From positions 1 through 27,062 of IMG/VR virus record IMGVR_UViG_3300037189_004982: a stretch of 27,062 nt of DNA. One strand, given 5' to 3'. Source of the DNA: a virus. Position 1 is the first letter of the stretch; each line of letters opens with the position of its first letter. This document shows, piece by piece, positions 5,129-11,455 of the stretch. Below the pieces are notes generated by a model that was not told the origin of the DNA, ran no database searches, and saw only the letters and a list, made by a program, of their open reading frames with translations. The position numbers and the translations under genes are program-made.

Positions 5129-5852
5129 CAATCAACGACCTCCACGCTTCCTTCACACGACCCCAGAAGGTCAACGGTGGAGCGATGTTGAAGTGGACTG
5201 GTGGAGCTACCCATGTCGGCCACATGGCTTCATAGACATTAGGAAGCATCTCCTTGATGATCATCTTAACCTGCTCAGCGATAAGCCGATGTTCAAGTTG
5301 AGTTTCAGGACCAGACCGAAGATCACAATAATGCAACCAGGAACGGATGGAACCAGTCATATACATCCTGGTGTTCTGACAGCCAGGTAGTACACGACGA
5401 GCACACTCTTTAGCGACACCCAACTGAAGGAGTTCACCATAGAATCGTTGGCCATAGTTCAGGTAGGCTTCTACCCTGTCGTAAAGATCTTGAGGATACT
5501 CAACCAAGAGAGAGCTTTGTCGGTTGTCAGGATCTTGACCACGTAACTGTGGAAGTGTGTAACCAAGCTCACTAGCATCTGCATAACGTTGACTGAACTC
5601 CTGGAAGGTAAAGCTCCTATGACGAAGGATCTGAGCTGCAATATCTCGTTGAGTATTGATCTCTACACACATAGACACCATCTCAAAGGGAGACCAGTGT
5701 TTATGCTTGATGAGGTATCTGATAAGTTTAGCACTGGTATCAGTGTTGTCTTGATTAGCTGGGCAAGATACCCTAGCCATATTAGTAATCAGAAACTCAG
5801 CATCAGGAGTGATGTGCTTGAGAATGGTAGAAGATGAAGAAGGAGAAGACAT
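5121..5852 (-). CDS. thyX: Flavin-dependent thymidylate synthase ThyX
   Basis: Makes dTMP from dUMP using FAD, NADPH and methylene-tetrahydrofolate. The 243-aa length is usual for the family. The signature RHRx7S is present (R78-H79-R80 to S88, within RHRSFTFQEFSQR). HWSPFEM (52-58) matches the substrate-binding HxSPFEH-type loop with the last His replaced by Met. The C-terminal half has a TGSIRSWLHYCDLR segment and a Gln/Glu/His-rich helix typical of cyanophage ThyX. It boosts thymidine supply for phage DNA. It lies downstream of terL, after a 446-base structured gap, and has no clear Shine-Dalgarno sequence. Confidence 0.93.
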   Translation of the reverse strand: MSSPSSSSTILKHITPDAEFLITNMARVSCPANQDNTDTSAKLIRYLIKHKHWSPFEMVSMCVEINTQRDIAAQILRHRSFTFQEFSQRYADASELGYTLPQLRGQDPDNRQSSLLVEYPQDLYDRVEAYLNYGQRFYGELLQLGVAKECARRVLPGCQNTRMYMTGSIRSWLHYCDLRSGPETQLEHRLIAEQVKMIIKEMLPNVYEAMWPTWVAPPVHFNIAPPLTFWGRVKEAWRSLIDG

Positions 5853-5894
5853 TAACTACTTTGGTGGGAAGAGTAGGTTGGGTTGGTTAGGTCG

Positions 5895-5930
5895 GTTACT
5901 AAGGTTATTAAGATTACTAAGATTGAAAAG
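5895..5930. repeat. Four 9-bp tandem repeats in the thyX leader
   Basis: Plus-strand units are GTTACTAAG, GTTATTAAG, ATTACTAAG and ATTGAAAAG (the last is degenerate). They are head to tail without gaps, inside an AT-rich stretch. They resemble iterons in size and phasing, but direct duplication in a leader is equally possible. Confidence 0.6.
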
Positions 5931-6043
5931 TTAAAAGGTTATGTCGGTTGTTTATCTCTATCTAAATAAGAAGAACTATCAACAGTTAATATTAGTTATG
6001 TCTGTTTGAGAACCTCAACAACATACTTAACTTATTTAGGCGT

Positions 6044-6084
6044 GGTAATCGGTGTCTTGGCTTCGCCCCAAGACTTATATTACC
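6044..6084. other. Two-tier hairpin upstream of thyX
   Basis: Outer stem GGTAAT/ATTACC (6 bp), symmetric 4x4 internal loop, inner stem GTCTTGG/CCAAGAC (7 bp) and a 7-base loop CTTCGCC. No T-run follows on the minus strand, so it is more likely an RNA processing or stability element than a terminator. Confidence 0.5.
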
Positions 6085-6298
6085 GTCTTGTCAGTTTAAC
6101 TGTTTAATATTAATAGTCCCTGTGTCGGTGGATTGTCTCCTTGTGCCTCCCCCGAAGGGGTGCCGGTTAGGGATCGAGTCCACCCTCTCTTTCCCCTCCC
6201 GGCCTACGTGTCTGGCTGAAACTAGCCCCTACAAGCCCCAGGAATGCCCCTCTAGGCATCCTTGCGTGGTAGGACACCCCTGGAGCCTTGGAGGCGGC

Positions 6299-8041
6299 TT
6301 AGCGGCGCACAGAGGCCCATGCTGGGAGTCTTCCAGACTTGGTGATTCCCCTAGCTTGTCGTCGCTGGTCGATGTCGAATCCGAGTGCCAGGTGGTTGCA
6401 AGCCTGCTTAGGATCGTCCAGCCAAGAATCGAGCTGATCCTGCCAGTCTTCCTGCTTCCGTACCTTGACCTGTTCGTGAGCTGAGAGACCCAGACTCTCG
6501 ATGAAGAACTTGACCCCTTGGGCGATAACGTCAATCCTGTCGTCGTGTCTGACTGCCCCTTTCTCTCTACACATCCGACTCATCTGGTAGAAGAGCATAT
6601 ACATCAGACGCTCCTCTGACGGGAGGTTAGGATTACTTTCGTAGTCCCACTCGATTACACTGCGGTCAAACACCAGCCGATGTTGGTTCATAATCGGCTC
6701 AAGAGCGTCAATGATACGATCTTCCTTGCGGACAGTGGCTCTTGTCTCTTGAATATCGATGCCTAGTTTAAGCTGAAGAATGTGCTTCCTGAAGAGTTCA
6801 GAGACTGTACCGTCGCCAAAGTTCGATTCAATCAACAGTGTGGTAGCTTTGTACTTCCGACACATCTTAAGAATCTCCAGAAGTGTCTTGTCGCTATAGC
6901 CATCCTGCGTGGCGTACATCTTTGGGATGTAAATGTAGCCATGCTTCTGTCCCATGATCGCTGCGGTTGTCTCGTCCTTGCCTCTACCGGAGGGATCGAC
7001 CGAGCAGATGACCTGCTGATAGGGGGTCCATTCACCCTGGATGACCATGGGGGAGTAGAAGCGGTCGCCTGGGAGGCCAACAGCAGGCAGATCCTTGATG
7101 ATGTTGCGAGGATCAGAGCACCAGACGATGCCGTCAGGGGCCAATTCTGGGTTGACTGAGGTGACAATAAGGTCTTCAAACTTCAGTGGGAACTTCTCAG
7201 CATCACTAAGGCTGGTATCCAGCATGAACTGGAGCATGAAGTTCGATCTACCCTTGCTGGCCTCACGCTGAAGGAGGTCATCATCGGTGAATCGGTCAGG
7301 ATCGGTAGGTGTCCAAAGAGCAACACCCTTGTCAAGATCAGCCTGAAGCTGTGGAGCCAGCAGACCTTCGTAGCCGTGAAGAGATTTTGGGTATCGAGCT
7401 GGCCAAACGAACGGACGATAGTTACGCTCTGCCAGTTTCCGGTAGATTGTAAAGGTCGTCTGTGGCGTTCCAAGGTAGATGATTCGGCTATCTTCCCGTG
7501 GAGTGAGAAGATCCTCCGCTTCAGTGCAGAGTTGAAGCAATCTCTCTCTCATCAGCTCGGTCATCGAGTTACCTGGAACCTCAATGTCGTCCATCAGGAT
7601 GATGTCAGCACGGGAACCAGTCATCTGTCCGGTAATACCGACTGATTTGACCGAAGGATCCTTACTTGGTCGGCAGTTCACATCGAACTTGATCATCGAC
7701 CATAGGCCATCCTTTGGTTTGAGGTGAACCAACCAGGCAGTTTCCTCAATTAGACGCTGGATGAACTTACTGTGGTCGTCAGCAAGGCTCTTACTGGCCG
7801 AAACGATCAGGATCTTCTTCTCTGAGTTGTTGAAAAGGTTCCAGATCACGAAGGCATCTGTGATCCAGCTCTTACCTACACCACGGAAGGCTTGAATCTG
7901 GATACGCTTGGGACCATGCTGGAGGTAATCGGCGATGGCAAGCTGTGCCCTGGTCGGCGGGGGTAGTCCTAATGTTTTCCAGATAGCTGATAGGAAGACT
8001 TTGAAGTCCTCCTGCATCAAAGTGAGGGAGTCTTTTTGCAT
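6299..8041 (-). CDS. terL: Terminase large subunit (T7 gp19-like)
   Basis: ATP-driven motor and nuclease that cuts concatemeric DNA and packs it into the prohead. The 580 aa match the T7 gp19 family closely in order and spacing. Walker A is FRGVGKSW (52-59). Walker B is IILMDDIEVP (147-156). SVKSVGITGQMTGSRAD leads into it, and YLGTPQT (189-195) follows. Nuclease-domain residues are D349 (SVDPSGRGKDET), E405 (ESNFGDG) and the HDDRID cluster (499-504). The start is ATG 8041 or possibly ATG 8017, which gives the usual MQEDFKVFL beginning. Terminator T5 ends at the base before ATG 8041, so expression depends on read-through or a start elsewhere. Confidence 0.97.
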   Translation of the reverse strand: MQKDSLTLMQEDFKVFLSAIWKTLGLPPPTRAQLAIADYLQHGPKRIQIQAFRGVGKSWITDAFVIWNLFNNSEKKILIVSASKSLADDHSKFIQRLIEETAWLVHLKPKDGLWSMIKFDVNCRPSKDPSVKSVGITGQMTGSRADIILMDDIEVPGNSMTELMRERLLQLCTEAEDLLTPREDSRIIYLGTPQTTFTIYRKLAERNYRPFVWPARYPKSLHGYEGLLAPQLQADLDKGVALWTPTDPDRFTDDDLLQREASKGRSNFMLQFMLDTSLSDAEKFPLKFEDLIVTSVNPELAPDGIVWCSDPRNIIKDLPAVGLPGDRFYSPMVIQGEWTPYQQVICSVDPSGRGKDETTAAIMGQKHGYIYIPKMYATQDGYSDKTLLEILKMCRKYKATTLLIESNFGDGTVSELFRKHILQLKLGIDIQETRATVRKEDRIIDALEPIMNQHRLVFDRSVIEWDYESNPNLPSEERLMYMLFYQMSRMCREKGAVRHDDRIDVIAQGVKFFIESLGLSAHEQVKVRKQEDWQDQLDSWLDDPKQACNHLALGFDIDQRRQARGITKSGRLPAWASVRR

Positions 8042-8068
8042 AAAAAAGGCCCCCAGCTAGTGAGGGCC
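8042..8068 (-). terminator. Intrinsic terminator T5
   Basis: On the minus strand GGCCCTC, loop ACTAGCT and GGGGGCC (7 bp, one G-U) are followed by TTTTTT. The T-run directly touches the terL start codon. Confidence 0.85.
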
Positions 8069-8089
8069 GTTATTTGCTAGTTAGGAGGA

Positions 8090-9313
8090 TTACTTCTTAC
8101 GCTTTTTCTGGTCAGGGATAGCCAAGGAGCTGCTGTAGTCCGAAGTCATATCGAAGCCTCGCTCAGATGGCACGGACTTGGAGAAGTTGGTTGTGCCGAC
8201 AATCTTTTTACCCAGTGGGTTCATGTCGGTACGGAACTTGGCTACACCAGTCCGAGGGGCGTTAAACAGGTTCTGCTGTTCGGGAGCTTTAGCTGCTGGC
8301 TTAGCTGCTGCTGGAGGAGCTTTAGGTGCCGAAGTAGGTGCAGAAGGTCGGCCAGTTGACGGACGAACCGAGGGACGGGCCACCGATGCAGACGGACGCT
8401 CACGGATGATGTCGCTGCCACCAGATACTGGATTGGGGGAACCACCACCACGATTGTCTGCCGCTGGAGGCTTGGAGGTCGGCTTGTTCCGATTGGGCAG
8501 ACCCTTGGGAACTGGCGGGCCAGCTTTCTCATTAGTGATCCCCCGACTACGGTTCCCGAGGTCGGCACCAGCAGATTCACCGGAGTAGGGACGACGATTA
8601 TCCTTACCGTTGACTTTGTTTTCAATAGCAATACCGAGATTGCTCAAGTCATGGATAATGTTGTCTTTAGGGTTAAGGATCTTTTGAGCCTCTGCTCCTG
8701 CAGCGAGTGCAGTCATCCCAGCACCAACTACTGAACCAGCTCCACGCAGGAACCGGCCAACGCGACCAACACCTTTAGCAGCCGTAGCTAGCGCCTCACC
8801 CTTTGCTCCAGCAGGGCCGGCAGGGCGGCCTCCGCTAGGTCGATCAGCTCCAGGATACCCAGTCCGAACACTGGATTTAGATGACCCCCTAGAGGCCGCA
8901 TCCTTCTGGCCAGCCTTAAAGAACGACGGTGCATTGGGGTCCATCCGTGTACCCACCGCTCCTCCAGCCTTACCAGCAGGAAGAGAAGACCGACTATTGC
9001 CAAGATCCCTTACCTTTACCCGTTCAATAGGTGGATCCACCTTGCCACCAGGGGATTGGCTAATAGCACCACCCTTACGACCCGCAGGAAGAGTAGGACG
9101 ATTGCTACCAAGATCCCTTACCTTTACCCGTTCAATAGGGGCAGTTGGCCTACCCCCAGGTGAGCGTGAAGCAGGGCCACCCTTACGACCAGGAGGGAGG
9201 ACATTTGAAGAAGTGGGAGGAGTAGCAGCACGACGACCAGCTTGCTGTGCAGCCACTTTCTGACGACCACGGGTATTGAACGATCCCCGTTGCGGTCTAT
9301 TTTTAGGAGCCAT
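8090..9313 (-). CDS. Repetitive basic Pro/Gly/Ala-rich protein (407 aa)
   Basis: Mostly low-complexity and basic. Near the N-terminus a unit of about 36 residues is repeated: LPxGRKGG, then SPGG, then PIERVKVRDLG, with a third partial LPAGKAGGA. A central hydrophobic, Gly/Ala-rich segment (FLRGAGSVVGAGMTALAAGA) could insert into a membrane or pack as a helix. The remainder is Pro/Ser/Ala-rich and ends in a lysine/arginine run. No enzymatic motif. The position between the HNH gene and terL and the basic character suggest a virion or DNA-associated protein, but this is inference. Terminator T5 follows its stop. Confidence 0.7.
   Translation of the reverse strand: MAPKNRPQRGSFNTRGRQKVAAQQAGRRAATPPTSSNVLPPGRKGGPASRSPGGRPTAPIERVKVRDLGSNRPTLPAGRKGGAISQSPGGKVDPPIERVKVRDLGNSRSSLPAGKAGGAVGTRMDPNAPSFFKAGQKDAASRGSSKSSVRTGYPGADRPSGGRPAGPAGAKGEALATAAKGVGRVGRFLRGAGSVVGAGMTALAAGAEAQKILNPKDNIIHDLSNLGIAIENKVNGKDNRRPYSGESAGADLGNRSRGITNEKAGPPVPKGLPNRNKPTSKPPAADNRGGGSPNPVSGGSDIIRERPSASVARPSVRPSTGRPSAPTSAPKAPPAAAKPAAKAPEQQNLFNAPRTGVAKFRTDMNPLGKKIVGTTNFSKSVPSERGFDMTSDYSSSLAIPDQKKRKK
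9000..9139. repeat. 32-bp exact direct repeat (108-base period)
   Basis: The same 32 bases, starting CCAAGATCCCTTACC, occur at 9000-9031 and 9108-9139. The 108-base period equals 36 codons, so the repeat encodes the duplicated PIERVKVRDLG block of the 407-aa protein. Confidence 0.85.
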
Positions 9314-9317
9314 TTGA

Positions 9318-9647
9318 TCAGTTGATCCAAGAAAGAATTAGTTGTTCACGCTGGGGGCGATACCCAAACGTTTGTCTCATCCATGTCAGCCAATTATCAC
9401 TACCTTTCGATTTATTGCACGAAGTACATGCAGGAATCAGATTCTGAGTGCCATCATCACCACCACGACACTTAGGAGTTACGTGATCTATGGTGAGCTG
9501 ATCAGAAAGGAACTGCCGCTCACAGTAGGCACAAGTGCAGTTCCAATGATCTTTGATAGCTTGCCTTCTTAGTCTCTTGGCTTCTGGAGAAGTCATAGCC
9601 AACAGGTTGTAGAGGTAATCGTCAGTTGTAGGTAGTAAGGGAGTCAC
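9318..9647 (-). CDS. HNH endonuclease
   Basis: Small HNH nuclease of 109 aa. CAYC (39-42), LTIDHVTPKCRGG with the catalytic His after Asp, NLIPAC, and CNKSKGS form the zinc-supported beta-beta-alpha metal fold. The start is GTG 9647, overlapping the 99-aa gene stop (GTGA); ATG 9596 is an alternative. HNH proteins next to terminase genes often assist the terminase in cutting packaging DNA, but it could also be a free-standing homing-type nuclease, which would sit in just such a gap. Confidence 0.9.
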   Translation of the reverse strand: MTPLLPTTDDYLYNLLAMTSPEAKRLRRQAIKDHWNCTCAYCERQFLSDQLTIDHVTPKCRGGDDGTQNLIPACTSCNKSKGSDNWLTWMRQTFGYRPQREQLILSWIN

Positions 9648-9943
9648 GCACGTTTCTTGACTTTTCTGTTGAGAGCTGGAGAGCCGATTTTCAGAGAAGT
9701 ATTGTTTGCCTTCTTGTAGGCATAGTCAGAGGGTCTACCTCCGTAACGTTTGGCAGCTCGATCATTAGACCTCTCACCAGGAGTCATCTTTCCACGCCTC
9801 AAACCCTTGGCTGTAGCATTACCAGAGCGATCTACGTTGCCAGATTTGAAGAGGGAAGACTGAGCTATAGCGTATGCACTGGCCTGACTGTGGCCGTTTG
9901 ATGTGAGCTGGCTGATGAGCCTACGCTTGATTGCTGGAATCAT
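9644..9943 (-). CDS. Small basic phage protein (99 aa)
   Basis: ATG 9943 to TGA 9644. Rich in Lys, Arg, Ser and Asn. The segment MTPGERSNDRAAKRYGGRPS followed by DYAYKKANN looks like a short motif I recall in other phage proteins near terminase genes. No catalytic residues stand out. It is coupled to the HNH gene by GTGA and follows the 94-aa basic gene after two bases. The likely role is DNA- or virion-associated, by composition only. Confidence 0.65.
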   Translation of the reverse strand: MIPAIKRRLISQLTSNGHSQASAYAIAQSSLFKSGNVDRSGNATAKGLRRGKMTPGERSNDRAAKRYGGRPSDYAYKKANNTSLKIGSPALNRKVKKRA

Positions 9944-9945
9944 GG

Positions 9946-10230
9946 TTAGACGATCTTCAATCGGCCGTTATTACCATGCCCATTTCTAGCTCGATTCTTC
10001 TTTGGGTTCTCAAGGACGAGCGTACCTTTGCTGGTATGGGAGAGATCTGGGCCGCCCTTACCGTCAATCCCTCGTTGACGACGGGCAGTTTTCAGCTCAG
10101 ATCGGTACTTGATCTGCTTCGGTCTAGCGTTCCGCTTGCGATCATACTTGAGCTTCTTTGCGTAGGACTCAGGGTGGTCTGCATAGTAAGAAGCGGACTG
10201 TCCTGGATTACTTGAACGCTTGGGTGCCAT
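9946..10230 (-). CDS. Small basic phage protein, 'GKGGPDLSH' type (94 aa)
   Basis: ATG 10230 overlaps the stop of the upstream gene (TAATG). The N-terminus is rich in Tyr/Lys/Arg (SYYADHPESYAKKLKYDRK). ELKTARRQRGIDGKGGPDLSH followed by LVLENPKKNRARNG matches a pattern I recall as widespread in phages, including cyanophages, with no known function. It is very basic and probably binds nucleic acid. Confidence 0.7.
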   Translation of the reverse strand: MAPKRSSNPGQSASYYADHPESYAKKLKYDRKRNARPKQIKYRSELKTARRQRGIDGKGGPDLSHTSKGTLVLENPKKNRARNGHGNNGRLKIV

Positions 10231-10484
10231 TATCCGTTCACTCGTTTACGGATGTCCTCGTAATCGACCATAGGAATGACCTTCCTGAGTTTGTCCAGCT
10301 CATTGCCCTCTACGGCAACTCCGCTGATGTTGTTCTTGTGCAGCCACTCGATTGCGGCCTTGAGGTCAGCAGTGGAGCAGCTCTCACCCATGCTGACTCG
10401 ATTAACCAGCTCAGTAGTGACCGCTTTGTGGAGCTGATTGAATTGAGCTTCTGTGCCCTTTTGACTTTCTGTTGAATCTGTCAT
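10230..10484 (-). CDS. terS: Putative terminase small subunit (T7 gp18-like)
   Basis: Small protein of 84 aa with the look of T7-type maturase A: FNQLHKAVTTELVNRVSMGE, then ADLKAAIEWLHKNNI (a helical DNA-recognition segment), GVAVEGNELDKLRKVIP and a C-terminal VDYEDIRKRV. It would recognise the packaging site and load TerL. As in T7 it follows a small membrane protein gene, overlapping it by 4 bases (ATGA). Unlike T7, four genes lie between it and terL. The assignment rests on recalled family patterns and position. Confidence 0.65.
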   Translation of the reverse strand: MTDSTESQKGTEAQFNQLHKAVTTELVNRVSMGESCSTADLKAAIEWLHKNNISGVAVEGNELDKLRKVIPMVDYEDIRKRVNG

Positions 10485-10708
10485 CTCTGTTGCTTGAGGA
10501 ACTCATCGAACTTGTTCTCGATACGGACGAGGTGGTCTTCCATACGAGTGATGAGGGTATTGAGATCTTCTTTGTGAACGTATTTCTCTGCCATCTTCAG
10601 TTCGACAGCAGCGAGACGATCCTTGAGGTTGACATTAGAGACAAATACACCACCAGTGGCACCTACAATCGCTGAGAGGACGGCACCAATTAGGACTTCA
10701 GGGATCAT
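10481..10708 (-). CDS. Small membrane/coiled-coil protein (holin- or spanin-like, 75 aa)
   Basis: ATG 10708 shares a base with the peptidase stop (TGATG), so the longer frame from 10765 is rejected. Residues about 4-25 are one transmembrane helix (PEVLIGAVLSAIVGATGGVF). The rest is a charged coiled coil (LAAVELKMAEKYVHKEDL, then MEDHLVRIENKFDEFLK). One membrane anchor plus a long coiled coil fits an XhlA-type accessory, an i-spanin or an unusual holin. Position between the peptidase and terS matches the T7 holin slot. Confidence 0.65.
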   Translation of the reverse strand: MIPEVLIGAVLSAIVGATGGVFVSNVNLKDRLAAVELKMAEKYVHKEDLNTLITRMEDHLVRIENKFDEFLKQQR

Positions 10709-11259
10709 CACATCGCGTTCCGAAAGGTGAGCATGTAGCCATGACCAGGGCCTTCCGGTTGCCATCGTTTGAGCCAGTTCTTCCAGGTGTACTTGATTGC
10801 CTTGCCGTATGGGCCAACTTTGATGTACCCACCGTTGACCATATCTGCTTCTCCATAGGGATCGTGGCAGATGATGTAATCCTCGTCGTAGCCGATGGCA
10901 AGCATCCAGTGCCCACCAGTTGGGTTGCTGGCACTTCCATGATGGAGAATGCCAACACCTACTGGATAGCCAGCGTCGATCTCTCGGATAATGTCAGCCT
11001 TAGATCCGTTCACACGGTAGTTGGCATCTACCTTGTAGAAATGGAGAGCACGGATTTGGCTATCAGCATAGGTGGTGTCTCCATACATATTAACCCGTTT
11101 AAGATAAACATCATCAGCGTTATAGCCAATGAGCGATTCAGGACGGATGTATTTGAGCGCCATTGCACAGGTAGACGAAAAGCACATCCTGTATCCTTGC
11201 CAGGTTGCGCTGTCGGTCTGTGTGTAATATTGATCAACTGGGAGTTGTTTTGTTGTCAT
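10708..11259 (-). CDS. C39-type cysteine peptidase, candidate lysis enzyme
   Basis: The 183-aa product carries a papain-like C39_2 pattern: the catalytic cysteine region RMCFSSTCAMAL (C26, possibly C31), the histidine in GGHWMLAIGYDE (H117) and the aspartate in CHDPYGEAD (D133). There is no signal peptide. It lies between a small membrane protein and a coiled-coil membrane protein, where a phage would place its endolysin, and no lysozyme or amidase gene is visible nearby. It probably cuts peptidoglycan peptides or processes a protein late in infection. It starts 26 bases inside the upstream gene. Confidence 0.75.
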   Translation of the reverse strand: MTTKQLPVDQYYTQTDSATWQGYRMCFSSTCAMALKYIRPESLIGYNADDVYLKRVNMYGDTTYADSQIRALHFYKVDANYRVNGSKADIIREIDAGYPVGVGILHHGSASNPTGGHWMLAIGYDEDYIICHDPYGEADMVNGGYIKVGPYGKAIKYTWKNWLKRWQPEGPGHGYMLTFRNAM

Positions 11260-11443
11260 CAGCGGTAGTGGTTGAAGATTCTTGTCGTTTACGGAGATAC
11301 GCCTTCAAAGGTGTCAATGGGGATTCAAACAACCACCCAATTACCATCCCCCACCGAGCGTCACAGTTTCGCCAGGCATCAGGCGCTCTAGCTTCACATG
11401 AGATGATGTAGCCAGAAATTACAATGGCTAGAAATATTTGCAT
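11234..11443 (-). CDS. Small membrane protein, possible lysis component (69 aa)
   Basis: ATG 11443 lies 12 bases after the tail-fibre stop. Residues 1-15 are hydrophobic and end in IISC (Cys16), loosely like a lipobox, though no basic residue precedes the hydrophobic stretch. A second moderately hydrophobic stretch (WGMVIGWLFESPLTPL) precedes a basic and polar tail. It could be a spanin-like or holin-like protein. It overlaps the peptidase gene by 26 bases. Confidence 0.5.
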   Translation of the reverse strand: MQIFLAIVISGYIISCEARAPDAWRNCDARWGMVIGWLFESPLTPLKAYLRKRQESSTTTADDNKTTPS

Positions 11444-11455
11444 TGTAAGTGCTGA

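Larger units (their letters stand above)
5853..6298. other. AT-rich structured gap between terL and thyX
   Basis: No credible gene. In transcription order it holds: a bulged hairpin (6240-6262); a stem of GGTGGA/TCCACC (6183-6127) enclosing a UUCG-capped C4/G4 hairpin; two TAATATTA-type AT islands (about 5985 and 6105); a two-tier hairpin (6044-6084); and an AT-rich, G-poor (minus strand) thyX leader with 9-bp tandem repeats. Confidence 0.6.

Noticed and set aside
6127-6183. tRNA-like fragment (GGTTAGGGATCGAGTCC with a GGTGGA/TCCACC closing stem)
   Set aside because: Only 57 bases between the stem ends; the T-arm stem does not pair, and there is no cloverleaf or anticodon arm. Kept only as a structured element.
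6167-6259. 30-codon minus-strand ORF after terL
   Set aside because: The Shine-Dalgarno-like AAGG touches the ATG, the composition is Gly/Arg-rich, and it is not linked to a neighbouring gene. It is probably chance within a structured RNA.
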